Source of the DNA: Mesorhizobium erdmanii USDA 3471
GTDB taxonomy: Bacteria > Pseudomonadota > Alphaproteobacteria > Rhizobiales > Rhizobiaceae
Direction of reading: 5' to 3'
Length of the DNA: 64,000 nt
NCBI RefSeq assembly: GCF_000472705.1
Contig: NZ_KI421455.1
Location: forward strand, 1-64,000
Each line of letters begins with the position of its first letter. The stretch's first letter is position 1. A program made the translations under genes and the position numbers. Shown in pieces: positions 52,040 to 60,925 of the stretch. The notes beneath the pieces are model-generated. The model did no database searches and was not told where the DNA came from. It saw only the letters and a program-made list of their open reading frames with translations.

Positions 52040-52088
52040 GAGCATGATCTTTTCCGAATCCCGGCATCCACATTTCGGGATCATGTTC
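52040..52088. repeat. CATGATC-type rhizobial hairpin repeat
   Basis: GAGCATGATCTTTTCCGAA at the left and TTTCGGGATCATGTTC at the right form nested arms (CATGATC/GATCATG and ATCCCG/CGGGAT). This pattern is a known dispersed rhizobial palindrome. It ends about 17 bp before the methyltransferase start. Confidence 0.65.
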
Positions 52089-52104
52089 TTGCGAGGAGTC
52101 GCTC

Positions 52105-52920
52105 ATGGCCGGCGAGAAAGTGCATCTGACCGGGGCAAGGGAAACCTTGCTGATGACGCTCTACGGCAAGGCGTTGGAAAGCCGGCTGCCCGATTCGCTG
52201 CTCGGTGATCATTTCGCCGACAAGGCGGTGCGCAAGATCGACTATGATTTTGCCAGGCTCAAGGTCGACGAGAATCTCGGCATCGGCCTGGCGATCCGGG
52301 CCAAGACACTGGACGTTCGTGTCGAGGATTTCCTGGCGAGAAATCCCGGCGCCATCGTGCTGCATCTGGGCTGCGGGCTCGATACGCGCATCTTCCGTGT
52401 CGATCCGCGACCGGGCGTGGACTGGTTCGATGTCGACTATCCAGAAGTTATCGAGCTCAGGCGCAAGCTCTACCCGTCGCGCGACCATTACCACCTCATC
52501 GCTTCGTCGGTGACCGAGCCCGGCTGGCTGGCCGAAGTGCCTCGCAACCGCCCGGCCATCGTCGTGGCGGAGGGGCTGACGCCCTATCTCCCCGCCGACG
52601 AGGGGCTGCGTCTGGTTTCTCGGCTTGTCTCGCATCTTGCCGGCGGCGAGTTGATGTTCGACGCCTATAGTCGTTTCGGCCTGACGCTGCTTCGCCTCAA
52701 TCCGACCATCAAGGCGACAGGCGCAGAAGTTCACTGGGCGATCGACGATCCGCACGAGTTGGAGCAGGCGGTTCCCAAGCTGCGGTTCGTCGAGGACATC
52801 TCCGCCTACAAGCCTGAACATGCCGCCCGCATGGGCTGGTCCGCCAAACTGTTCGTTCGCCTTTGGAAACACATTCCGGCGCTGCGCAAGGTCGGCAGGC
52901 TTTTGCGGTATCGGTTCTAA
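52105..52920 (+). CDS. Class I SAM-dependent methyltransferase (LCMT/TcmP-like)
   Basis: 271 aa. SAM motif VLHLGCGLDTRIFRVDP (about 90-106), then WFDVDYPEVIELRRKLYP and VVAEGLTPYLPADEGLRLV are signatures of the leucine carboxyl/TcmP O-methyltransferase family. It probably methylates a carboxyl or hydroxyl on a small molecule; no biosynthetic neighbours are visible. GCGAGGAGT lies about 6 nt upstream. The gene ends just before palindrome copy D. Confidence 0.87.
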   Translation: MAGEKVHLTGARETLLMTLYGKALESRLPDSLLGDHFADKAVRKIDYDFARLKVDENLGIGLAIRAKTLDVRVEDFLARNPGAIVLHLGCGLDTRIFRVDPRPGVDWFDVDYPEVIELRRKLYPSRDHYHLIASSVTEPGWLAEVPRNRPAIVVAEGLTPYLPADEGLRLVSRLVSHLAGGELMFDAYSRFGLTLLRLNPTIKATGAEVHWAIDDPHELEQAVPKLRFVEDISAYKPEHAARMGWSAKLFVRLWKHIPALRKVGRLLRYRF

Positions 52921-52934
52921 GCACTTTGTCTGTC

Positions 52935-53000
52935 GCAATTCCCAAGGGAAAGCGCTGCGCGCTTTTCTAGGGAACCGCTTCACGCTTTTCCGGGAATTGC
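52935..53000. repeat. rhizobial intergenic palindrome, long form (copy D)
   Basis: GCAATTCCC to GGGAATTGC, with AAAGCGCTGCGCGC and GAACCGCTTCACGC modules; it closely resembles copy A. It ends 2 bp before the DUF2244 stop and lies between convergent genes, where it may act as a terminator. Confidence 0.8.
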
Positions 53001-53002
53001 TT

Positions 53003-53497
53003 CTAGCGCGTCTTGGCGGTTGCCAGCGCCCGCGAAAAGGCGGTGGCAAAGCTCTCGCGGGACTCAGGATCGAGAAAGCCGCCGATCGGCACGTTCTGGC
53101 CTTGCCCTTCAACCGTCATCTTGGTGATACCGATCTCGGCGTGCCGGGCGACCGAGAATCGTGCCCAGAATGGGTTGAAGCGGTGCGCTTCCGATTTTCC
53201 CGAGGGAGTTGTCTTGCGGATGTCGAGGCTGGTGCGCGAGACCGACACTTCCTCACGGGCGCGGGCGGCGCGGTAGTTGGCGCGGAAGGCGATGTAGACG
53301 GCGACCACGTCGAGGCCGAAGAAGCCGAACACCGGCCAGGCGCCACGCGACAGGAAAAACGCGCCTGTCACCAGCCAGCCGAACAGCAGCGCGCCCATCA
53401 GGACCAGAAAACCCGTCCTGCCCAGCGACCGGTGCGGGGTCAGCAATGCGCGGAAGAAGGGTTCGTCGGCCTGGAATGAGGCGTTTGTGTCGCTCAT
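53003..53497 (-). CDS. DUF2244 family membrane protein
   Basis: 164 aa with two membrane spans (about 25-50 and 53-72), then a soluble domain ending RESFATAFSRALATAKTR. HRSLGRTGFLVLMGALLF and FWARFSVARHAEIGITKM are DUF2244 signatures. Function unknown. It overlaps by 11 bp the alternative upstream start of nth, with which it is divergent; the two share a very short (23-bp) start-to-start region. Confidence 0.85.
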   Translation of the reverse strand: MSDTNASFQADEPFFRALLTPHRSLGRTGFLVLMGALLFGWLVTGAFFLSRGAWPVFGFFGLDVVAVYIAFRANYRAARAREEVSVSRTSLDIRKTTPSGKSEAHRFNPFWARFSVARHAEIGITKMTVEGQGQNVPIGGFLDPESRESFATAFSRALATAKTR

Positions 53498-53519
53498 GAC
53501 TGGATATTATAGGAAGGGA

Positions 53520-54332
53520 ATGGCGCGCCCCAAGTCCAAAGAGTCTCCGATGCCCAAAAAAGAGCGGTTCCCCGGCCGACGCGATGGCTCGAACGCCAAG
53601 CCGCGCCCACGGCCGGTGCGGCGGACTTCGCGCTACAGTCCGGCCGAAGTGCACGAGATATTCCGGCGCTTCTGCGTCCAGCGGCCAGAGCCGAAGGGCG
53701 AACTCGAACATGTCAACGCCTTCACCCTGCTGGTGGCGGTGGTGCTTTCGGCGCAGGCGACGGATGCCGGCGTCAATAAGGCGACACGGGCGCTGTTCAA
53801 GGTCGCCGACACACCGCAGAAAATGCTGGCGCTGGGTGAGGCAAAGATCGGCGAATACATCAGAACCATCGGGCTCTGGCGCAACAAGGCCAAGAACGTG
53901 ATTGCGCTGTCGCAAGCGCTGATACGCGACCATGGCGGCGCGGTGCCTGATGACCGCGATGAACTGGTCAAGCTGCCGGGCGTCGGACGCAAGACCGCCA
54001 ATGTCGTGCTCAACATGGCCTTCGGCCAGCACACGATGGCGGTCGACACGCATATCTTCCGCATCGGCAACCGGCTGGGCCTGGCGCCTGGCAAGACGCC
54101 TGAGCAGGTCGAGCAAGGGCTGCTCAGGATCATCCCGGACGAATATATGCGCCATGCACATCACTGGCTGATCCTGCATGGCCGCTATGTCTGCAAGGCG
54201 CGCAAGCCGGACTGCCCAGCCTGCGTCATCGCCGATATCTGCAAGGCCGAGGAGAAGACGACCGACGTGCCGGCGCCGCTGGTGCCGATCGCCTCGCTTG
54301 AAACGGCGTCAGCGGAAAATCAAATGCCGTAA
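53520..54332 (+). CDS. nth: Endonuclease III
   Basis: 270 aa with an N-terminal basic tail of about 40 residues (GRRDGSNAKPRPRPVRRTS) not in E. coli Nth. Helix-hairpin-helix LPGVGRKTANVVL with catalytic K158, D176 in AVDTHIFRIGNR, and the 4Fe-4S loop CKARKPDCPACVIADIC. It removes oxidised pyrimidines and nicks AP sites. AGGAAGGG precedes the ATG closely. The 3' end overlaps the convergent DUF2214 gene by 13 bp. Confidence 0.95.
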   Translation: MARPKSKESPMPKKERFPGRRDGSNAKPRPRPVRRTSRYSPAEVHEIFRRFCVQRPEPKGELEHVNAFTLLVAVVLSAQATDAGVNKATRALFKVADTPQKMLALGEAKIGEYIRTIGLWRNKAKNVIALSQALIRDHGGAVPDDRDELVKLPGVGRKTANVVLNMAFGQHTMAVDTHIFRIGNRLGLAPGKTPEQVEQGLLRIIPDEYMRHAHHWLILHGRYVCKARKPDCPACVIADICKAEEKTTDVPAPLVPIASLETASAENQMP

Positions 54333-54775
54333 CCGCGTGCCATCGCCGCCGCGAAGACCGGGATCAGCAGGAAGACGAAGGCCTCGGCGCGGATATAGGC
54401 ATTGACCGAGACCAGCTCGCTCGCGGGTACAGCGAAGGAGGGATTGGCGCCAGCCTGCCGGTTCCAGGAAATGAAGCGCACGGTCGGGACGATCGATAGC
54501 AGGCCGACAACGCCGAAGGCCGCCATCTTGGCCCAGAACACCCAGTTGTGGATATAGAACTCCCAACCTTTCAGGCCCCAGAAGACCCGGCCGATGCCGA
54601 CGATGATGATCAGCGCGGCGATGATACCATAGTGACGGTCGATGCCGGCGAGCCGCTTGAGCGTCGCCGCGGGCAGGTCGCCGCGGATCAGAACGAATTC
54701 GGCGCCGATGATCCCGGCCAGGGAAAACACCAGCAGGTGATGGACAATGGCAAGCGCAAGGTCGGTCGTTTCCAT
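54320..54775 (-). CDS. DUF2214 family inner-membrane protein
   Basis: 151 aa, four membrane spans (about 7-27, 47-67, 78-100 and 125-147). LAIVHHLLVFSLAGIIGAEFVLIR, with a His pair in the first span, and GRVFWGLKGWEFYIHNWVFWAKM are family signatures. The His residues in membrane spans recall haem- or metal-binding proteins, but the function is not known. It is convergent with nth, with a 13-bp overlap of the coding ends. Confidence 0.85.
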   Translation of the reverse strand: METTDLALAIVHHLLVFSLAGIIGAEFVLIRGDLPAATLKRLAGIDRHYGIIAALIIIVGIGRVFWGLKGWEFYIHNWVFWAKMAAFGVVGLLSIVPTVRFISWNRQAGANPSFAVPASELVSVNAYIRAEAFVFLLIPVFAAAMARGYGI

Positions 54776-55002
54776 GCTTCTTCCCTTGGGTTGAGCACCA
54801 GCCGCGTCAGAAAAATCCCACGCCGGCAGCTGCTGAATCAGCCTGCCTGGAAACTAACACCGCCGGGCAGAATTCCCATAACGGACTTGCCGCTTCTGAA
54901 CGTTGTCCGTCGCTGCTTGCCTGGATGATGGCGCATCTTCCGCTGGCCCTTGCACCGCAGGGGCGATTTGCTAAGCGCAGGCACCATCAGCGAGGCAGTC
55001 CC

Positions 55003-55542
55003 ATGAACAACAGCCAACCGACCGTCGCCCCCGTCATCGAGACGCAACGAACCATCCTGCGGGCGCACCGGCTGGACGATTTCGATGCTTATGTCGCCAT
55101 GTGGGCCGATCCGGCCGTCACCCGTTTCATTGGCGGCAAGCCGCGTACGCGCGAGGAAAGCTGGATGCGCTTCCTGCGTCACGCCGGCCTGTGGTCGCTG
55201 CTCGGCTACGGCTTCTGGGCGATCGAGGACAAGGCGACGGGCCGCTTCGTCGGCGAGGCCGGGTTTCACGATCTGAAGCGCGACATCGCGCCGCCGATCG
55301 AAGGCATTCCCGAGGCCGGATGGGCATTGGCTCCGGCCGTGCACGGTGCCGGCCTTGCTACCGAGGTCGTCAGCCGTATCCTGGCTTGGGGTGAAGAAGC
55401 ATTTGGACGGGCGAGAACCGTCTGCATCATCGATCCCGAGAACACCGCCTCGTTGAATGTGGCTGGCAAGGTCGGTTATCGCGAAGTGCTGCGAACCACT
55501 TATCACGACGCCCCGACCGTCCTGCTGGAGCGGCTGTCCTAA
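55003..55542 (+). CDS. GNAT family N-acetyltransferase (RimJ-like)
   Basis: 179 aa from MNNSQPTVAPVIETQRTILR, with GAGG 7-8 nt upstream; the frame from 54925 adds 26 unconserved residues. RLDDFDAYVAMWADPAVTRFIGG and the acetyl-CoA loop HGAGLATEVVSRILAW identify the ribosomal-protein acetyltransferase-like subgroup. The substrate is unknown. It stands between the DUF2214 gene (divergent) and the GGDEF-EAL gene (convergent, 21 bp). Confidence 0.9.
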   Translation: MNNSQPTVAPVIETQRTILRAHRLDDFDAYVAMWADPAVTRFIGGKPRTREESWMRFLRHAGLWSLLGYGFWAIEDKATGRFVGEAGFHDLKRDIAPPIEGIPEAGWALAPAVHGAGLATEVVSRILAWGEEAFGRARTVCIIDPENTASLNVAGKVGYREVLRTTYHDAPTVLLERLS

Positions 55543-55563
55543 ACAGGGATTGCGGTTCCCGGG

Positions 55564-58059
55564 CTAGCCGGCCTTGCGGCGCAGCTTCCGCGCCACGTCG
55601 GCCCATGGATCGGCGCTCCCGGCGGCTGGCGTGACGCCGCGGCCAAGCAGCACCATCGAAGCATCGAATGGTTTCGGCCTGGCGATCCCATAGCCCTGGG
55701 CATAGTCGACGCCAATCGCCTTCAGCGCGGCGGCGATGCCGTCGCTTTCGACGAATTCGGCGATGGTGCGCTTGCCCATGACCTTGCCGATGTGGTGGAT
55801 CATCTCGACCATGGCGCGGTCGATGCGGTCGTCCAGCATGTCCTTGACGAAGCTGCCGTCGATCTTGAGGTAGTCGACCGGCAGATGCTTCAAATAGGCG
55901 AAGGACGACATGCCGGAGCCGAAATCGTCGAGCGCGAAACGGCAGCCAAGCCCGCGCAGATCGGCGATGAAGCGCATGGCGTTGGTGAGATTGGCGATGG
56001 CGCTGGTTTCGGTGATCTCCAGGCAGATCATGGCAGGCGAAATGCGGTGGACGAGGAATTGCTCCAGCAGGAAGCCGAGGAAAGTCTCGTCGCCGAAGGT
56101 CGCGCCGGAAAGATTAATGGCGCATGTGGCGATCGGCGGCGTGCCCGGATCCGCCTGCCGGGCGGCCAGGATGCGGAAGGTGTTGCGCACCACCCAGCGG
56201 TCGATCGACGGCATCAGGCCGTAGCGCTCGGCAGCCGGAATGAAGCTCTGCGGGGTGACGAAGCTGCCGTCCTCGTCGGTCAGCCGCAACAGGATCTCGA
56301 TATGCGCGCCCGCCTCGGCGACGTCGTCGTTGAGCGGCCGGATTTCCTGGGCATGCAGCCTGAAGCGGTTTTGCTCCAAGGCGGCGTGCAGGCGCTGTAC
56401 CCACGTCATCTCGCCGAAACGCTCTCGCAAGGCCACGTCGCCGTCGCTGTGGATCTGGACGCGGTTTCGGCCCTTCTCCTTGGCCATGTAGCAGGCGACA
56501 TCGGCGGCCCGCAGTGTCTCCTCGATCGTCACCTGCGCGTTGGCGATCTCAACCATGCCGATGCTGACGCTGGTGTTGAATGGCCTGCCGTCCCAGGCGA
56601 AATGCAGGTCCTGCACGCCCGCGCGCAGCCGTTCGGCGATGTCGGCCGCATCATCGGCTTCACAATCGACCAGCAGCACGCCGAACTCGTCGCCGCCCAG
56701 ACGCGCCAGCACGTCGCCCGGCCGCAATTCGTGGGTCAGCAGTGCCGAGATCTGGCGCAGCAACTGGTCGCCCGCGGCATGGCCACACGTATCGTTGACC
56801 AGCTTGAACTGATCGAGATCGAGATACATCAAAGCGTGCTGCCGGGGCTGGCCCTGCAAATCGACGATCGCCCTTTCCAGCCGGCTTTCGAAATCGCGCC
56901 GGTTGGCGAGCCCGGTCAACGCATCATGCGAGGCCTGCCATGAGAGCCGCTCAATATAGTCCTCTTCGCGCGTCATGTCGTGGAAGGCGAGCACGGCGCC
57001 GACGACCTCACCGGCAACGAGCAGCGGCGCGCCGGTCAGCGCGACGGGAACGACGGACCCGTCTGGCCGCTGCAGCAATTGCGGACGGGCGCTGGAACGG
57101 CGCGCTTCGCCGGCCAGGAGACGCTCAATCAGCTGCGTTTCCTCTACACTGGTGTCCTTGTCGACGAGACGAAACAGCGATGCGATCGGTCTGCCCCTGG
57201 CGGTGCCGAACGGGCAGGCTAGCAGTTTTTCGGCAACCGCGTTCATGTAGTCCAGCCGCCCGTCACGGCCGGTGCTGATAACGGCCTGGCCGATCGAAGC
57301 AAGTGTGACCTGGGCGCGCTCGCGCTCGGCATTGAGCGCCAGCTGGAAGGCCTGCCGTTGCGCCAAGAGCTTGCGCGTGCGCCAAACGGCAAGAAGGATC
57401 AACGAGGCGGCGGTGACGAGATTGGCAAAGGTGAGCCTCCGGATGAAGCGCGATCCCTCGCCCAGACTGTCCGAGAAGGCCTTGGACAATGGCGTGACCT
57501 GACGGTCGAGCCGATGGATTTCCGCCTTCCAGGCGCTGATCTCGGCCGCCGACGCCGGCCCCTTCACCAGCGTCGCATGCATCGTGTCGCCGAGCCGCTG
57601 GATGGCGAGGATCATCGTATCGGCCGCCGCCCAGTCCCGGATGGCTGTGTCGAGATAGCTGAAATTCCGGAAATTCTGGAACAGCCAGATCAGCCCGGCG
57701 ACGTCGTCCGGATGATTTCTGCCCTGCAGAAAGCCCGCGCGCGCTGCCTCTGCATCGGGGGTGGGCTGCTCGAGCGCCAGGCGGGCCGAGCGGTCGGCCA
57801 ACGGAACGGCGATCGCTTGGCGATATTCGCCGAAGAATTGATCATTGCCGGTGTCCGCGTAAAGGCTGAGGAAATAGATGGCGTGCTTTTGTCCCTTGGA
57901 CCAATGGCTTTCGCCGCCGACATAGGCGCGAACCGCCGAAAGCGTGTAGAGGCTGAGGCTGGCGACCAGCGCCTGGATCAGGACGACGGCGATGAACGGC
58001 CAGACGAGCCCGAGAAGACGGGGGCTGGCGTCTATCGATGACAGCTTCATAGACTTCAT
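55564..58059 (-). CDS. Membrane GGDEF-EAL protein with PAS domain
   Basis: 831 aa. Two membrane spans (about 16-40 and 207-228) flank a periplasmic helical sensor of about 165 residues. A PAS domain (about 245-365) follows. The GGDEF domain has an intact RLGGDEFGVLL and an inhibitory I-site RPGD five residues before it. The EAL domain has EILLRL in place of EALLR, DDFGSGMSSFAYL and LKIDGSFV, so phosphodiesterase activity is possible. It would adjust cyclic di-GMP in response to a periplasmic signal. Confidence 0.92.
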   Translation of the reverse strand: MKSMKLSSIDASPRLLGLVWPFIAVVLIQALVASLSLYTLSAVRAYVGGESHWSKGQKHAIYFLSLYADTGNDQFFGEYRQAIAVPLADRSARLALEQPTPDAEAARAGFLQGRNHPDDVAGLIWLFQNFRNFSYLDTAIRDWAAADTMILAIQRLGDTMHATLVKGPASAAEISAWKAEIHRLDRQVTPLSKAFSDSLGEGSRFIRRLTFANLVTAASLILLAVWRTRKLLAQRQAFQLALNAERERAQVTLASIGQAVISTGRDGRLDYMNAVAEKLLACPFGTARGRPIASLFRLVDKDTSVEETQLIERLLAGEARRSSARPQLLQRPDGSVVPVALTGAPLLVAGEVVGAVLAFHDMTREEDYIERLSWQASHDALTGLANRRDFESRLERAIVDLQGQPRQHALMYLDLDQFKLVNDTCGHAAGDQLLRQISALLTHELRPGDVLARLGGDEFGVLLVDCEADDAADIAERLRAGVQDLHFAWDGRPFNTSVSIGMVEIANAQVTIEETLRAADVACYMAKEKGRNRVQIHSDGDVALRERFGEMTWVQRLHAALEQNRFRLHAQEIRPLNDDVAEAGAHIEILLRLTDEDGSFVTPQSFIPAAERYGLMPSIDRWVVRNTFRILAARQADPGTPPIATCAINLSGATFGDETFLGFLLEQFLVHRISPAMICLEITETSAIANLTNAMRFIADLRGLGCRFALDDFGSGMSSFAYLKHLPVDYLKIDGSFVKDMLDDRIDRAMVEMIHHIGKVMGKRTIAEFVESDGIAAALKAIGVDYAQGYGIARPKPFDASMVLLGRGVTPAAGSADPWADVARKLRRKAG

Positions 58060-58238
58060 GGACGTGCCATGATCCTGTCAGCGTCTGTCCGACCGTTTCA
58101 TCCGCCGGTTGAGACGATTTTCTTCCCCACATGTCGCTCGATGGCGACAACAAACCGGGTATCATGAGGGGCTTAACAGCAAATAAATGGTTTCGTTTTC
58201 TAAGACGACTTTTCTTGCTGGCGCAGCCGAATATTACG

Positions 58239-58264
58239 CAACGTCAAGTGAATGCTTGAAGTTG
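58239..58264. promoter_or_regulatory. inverted repeat in the gap between the GGDEF-EAL and IclR genes
   Basis: CAACGTCAAG (58239-58248) and CTTGAAGTTG (58255-58264) are inverted with one mismatch. The 270-bp gap around it is AT-rich and holds no gene; the site lies 180 bp upstream of the GGDEF-EAL start and just after the IclR stop region. Confidence 0.35.
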
Positions 58265-58329
58265 AATCAGTTTGTATTCGAAGCGTATCGGTCTTTTACC
58301 GGCCCGTAACAACGCGGGCTGGGCTGAGC

Positions 58330-59088
58330 CTACGCGGCAAGACTTGCCTGTTCCAGCAGGGAGGCATCCTCGCCGAAGGCGCGGGTGGCGCGGGCCGCCG
58401 CCTCGAGCAACGGACGTTTCATGCGTTGAAGGAAGGCGGCATCGACGCGCGTGCTCGGGCCAGCCAGCGTCAACGCACCGAGCAGGATGTGTCCCGGTCC
58501 GAATACCGGCGCCGAGACGCCCGCCGTGTCGGGGTCGCGATCGCCGACGGCAAGGCAGTGGCAGTTTTTTCGGATGGTCTCGTAGGGTTCACCGGGCTGG
58601 CCGGAAAACGCCGCAAGCACGCGTCCGCCCGAACCGACAAGCAAGGGCAAGACGTCGCCCTCGCGAATGGTGTAGCGGATCGGATGTTTGGATTCGACGC
58701 GGTATAGACAGGTGCGGACATCGCCTGAACGGACATAGAAGGCAACGCTTTCCCAACTTCGCTCGGAGAGGTCGCGCATGATCGGCAGCAGGATGTCGAC
58801 CGCCACGACCGAACGCTGATAGAGCGCGCCCAACCGGAATGCAGCCGGCCCGACGCGGTAGCGCCCGTCGTCCAGGCGTTCGAGCAGTTGCCCGCGCAGC
58901 AATGAGTTCGCCAGCCGCAGGATCGTGCTCTTGTAGAGGCCGGTGCGGGCGGCGAGTTCGGCCAGGCTGAGCGAACGGTCAGCCGTGGTGAAGGCATCGA
59001 GGATGGCGATCGCCCGATCCAGGGCCGCAACACCTTCGGCCGACGCGAGCCGGTTTTCCACATCAGTCGATCTGTCTGGCAAGTCCAT
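58330..59088 (-). CDS. IclR family transcriptional regulator
   Basis: 252 aa. The winged helix (about 18-85) has ALDRAIAILDAFTTADRSLSL and RTGLYKSTILRLANSLL. The effector domain (about 100-245) has VLPLLVGSGGRVLAAFSG, and the C-terminal MKRPLLEAAARATRAFG is typical. IclR members usually control the operon they diverge from, here tctCBA with the CoA-transferase and lyase, by binding repeats near 59126-59181. The ligand is probably the transported acid or its CoA product. Confidence 0.92.
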   Translation of the reverse strand: MDLPDRSTDVENRLASAEGVAALDRAIAILDAFTTADRSLSLAELAARTGLYKSTILRLANSLLRGQLLERLDDGRYRVGPAAFRLGALYQRSVVAVDILLPIMRDLSERSWESVAFYVRSGDVRTCLYRVESKHPIRYTIREGDVLPLLVGSGGRVLAAFSGQPGEPYETIRKNCHCLAVGDRDPDTAGVSAPVFGPGHILLGALTLAGPSTRVDAAFLQRMKRPLLEAAARATRAFGEDASLLEQASLAA

Positions 59089-59125
59089 TGCGGTTCCCAG
59101 TTCGGTGAAACCCGAGCGGAGCCAC

Positions 59126-59181
59126 TCTGTCGCGCCACCAAAGTGTTCTGTCCAGCAGAATATCGTTCCCGTTGACAGAAC
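59126..59181. promoter_or_regulatory. three TCTGTC half-sites, IclR operator candidate
   Basis: TCTGTC at 59126-59131 and 59147-59152 are direct repeats exactly 21 bp apart, two helical turns. GTTCTGTC (59145-59152) is also inverted as GACAGAAC (59174-59181). TTGACA (59172-59177) of a possible tctC promoter overlaps the last half-site. Confidence 0.5.
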
Positions 59182-59273
59182 TCGGTAACATCTGCTTGAA
59201 CTCGATCACGGGTCTGTGAATGCAGGCGCGTTTGGCAGGCACCGGGGGAGGTGTCGTGATCTGGAGGAATCCC

Positions 59274-60251
59274 ATGCTGAACAGACGCAGATTTTTGATG
59301 AGCACGGCGGCGGCAAGCGCTGCCGGCCTTGCAGGACTTCATCACACGCCCGCTTTCGCCGAAGGCGCACCGCAGATCCAGATTTTCGTGCCGGCCGCTC
59401 CCGGTGGCGGCTGGGATCAGACAGGGCGCACGATGGATCAGGTGCTGCGCTCAGAGAAGCTGATCTCCGGCTCGCAGATCACCAATGTCGGCGGTGCCGG
59501 CGGCACGGTCGGGCTGCCGCAGTTCATCAGCCAGTGGAACGGCAAGGGCAATTCGCTGATGGTCGGCGGCATGGTCATGGTTGGCGCCATCATCGCCAAC
59601 AAGGCCGCCAACAATCTGACGCAGGTGACGCCGATCGCCCGTCTCACCGGGGAATTCGAGGCCCTGGTGGTGCCGGCGGAATCGCCATTCAAGACCGCCG
59701 CCGATTTCGTCGCCGCGCTCAAGGCCGATCCGACGAAGGTTCCCGTCGCCGGTGGTTCGGCCGGCGGCTCCGATCACATCCTGTTTGGCCTGATCGCCAA
59801 GACGGTCGGCGTTCCGGCGGCCAATCTTTCCTATGTGCCGTTCGCCGGTGGCGGCGAGGCCCTGTCGGCGCTTCTCGGCAATCAGGTGGCGGCCGGCATC
59901 TCCGGCTTTGGCGAATTCTCCGAACAGGTCAAGGCCGGCGCGCTCAGGCTGCTGGCCATTTCGGCCGACAAGCGCCAGGACGGCATCGATGCGCCGACGC
60001 TGAAGGAAGCCGGCATTGATGTAGAACTGTTCAACTGGCGCGGGGTTTTCGCGCCTCCCGGCGTGTCCGACGCGGACAAGGCGGCGATGATCACGATGGT
60101 CGAGGCCATGGCCAAGAGCGATGCCTGGGCGACCGAATGCAAGAACCGCAACTGGACATCCATCCTCCTCACCGGCGACGACTATGCGAAATTCGTCGCC
60201 GAGGATTCGGCACGCATCGAAGCCATCCTCAAGGATCTCGGCCTCGCCTGA
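59274..60251 (+). CDS. Tripartite tricarboxylate transporter substrate-binding protein
   Basis: 325 aa from MLNRRRFLMSTAAASAAGLA, with GGAGG 7 nt upstream. The twin-Arg motif RRRFLMS and Ala-rich core indicate export by Tat. The mature protein starts near residue 30 with QIQIFVPAAPGGGWDQTGR, the Bug/TctC signature; the second signature GGSAGGSDHILFGLI follows. It captures a carboxylate in the periplasm for TctAB. The acid is not predictable from sequence, although CoA-linked enzymes downstream suggest a di- or tricarboxylate or hydroxyacid. Confidence 0.93.
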   Translation: MLNRRRFLMSTAAASAAGLAGLHHTPAFAEGAPQIQIFVPAAPGGGWDQTGRTMDQVLRSEKLISGSQITNVGGAGGTVGLPQFISQWNGKGNSLMVGGMVMVGAIIANKAANNLTQVTPIARLTGEFEALVVPAESPFKTAADFVAALKADPTKVPVAGGSAGGSDHILFGLIAKTVGVPAANLSYVPFAGGGEALSALLGNQVAAGISGFGEFSEQVKAGALRLLAISADKRQDGIDAPTLKEAGIDVELFNWRGVFAPPGVSDADKAAMITMVEAMAKSDAWATECKNRNWTSILLTGDDYAKFVAEDSARIEAILKDLGLA

Positions 60252-60384
60252 TTTTCGCCAAGGGGGCGGCGCGAGCCGTCCCTCAGTTTTCCGATCGAGC
60301 CGATCGCAGGAGCGAGTGCGGTCAGTCAACGCGTGAAGGTACGTGAAGCCGGCGGCGGATGCCGGCTGTCTTGGGAGGACATTC

Positions 60385-60921
60385 ATGAGCACCATCAACC
60401 AGCCGGCGGCGCCATCACGACTTGCCGTGCCGGAATTGCTTGTTGGCATCGGCCTTCTCGCCTGTGCCGGTGCCGTGGCCTGGCAGACGCTGGCGATCCC
60501 GGTGTCGCCGCTCTATTCCAAGGTCGGCCCGACCGTCTTCCCCTATCTCACCATGGTCGGCCTGGCGGTGCTCTCGCTGCTGCTCATCCTCGCGGCGTTT
60601 CGCGGCGGCTGGCAGCCCGAGGAGGAAAAGGAGACGCCGACCGACTGGAAGGCGATGGGTTTCGTCATCATCGGCCTTCTGGCCAATTTGCTGCTCATCC
60701 GGCCACTCGGCTTCACCGCGGCATCGGTCATCATGTTCGTTCTCGTCTGCTACGGCTTCGGCAGCAGGCATACGCTGCGTGACGCACTCACCGGCCTAAT
60801 CCTGGCGCTGGCGGCCTATTTCGGCTTCGCCAGGGCGCTCGGCGTCAACATCGGCGCCGGTTTCATCGAGAACCAGCTGAACGCGGCGATCGATACGATC
60901 ATCGGCGCGCTGGGAGGTTGA
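60385..60921 (+). CDS. Tripartite tricarboxylate transporter small membrane subunit
   Basis: 178 aa from [20 protein letters not shown], with GGGAGGA 5-6 nt upstream. Four membrane spans (about 17-37, 52-75, 93-112 and 120-150) with a soluble loop ([14 protein letters not shown]). This matches TctB in size and layout. It joins TctA to form the permease. It ends 4 bp before tctA, so the two are translated together. Confidence 0.88.
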   Translation: MSTINQPAAPSRLAVPELLVGIGLLACAGAVAWQTLAIPVSPLYSKVGPTVFPYLTMVGLAVLSLLLILAAFRGGWQPEEEKETPTDWKAMGFVIIGLLANLLLIRPLGFTAASVIMFVLVCYGFGSRHTLRDALTGLILALAAYFGFARALGVNIGAGFIENQLNAAIDTIIGALGG

Positions 60922-60925
60922 TGCC

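Noticed and set aside
60425-60440. GGAATTGC inside tctB as another palindrome copy
   Set aside because: There is no matching left arm or core; it is a chance octamer in a coding sequence.
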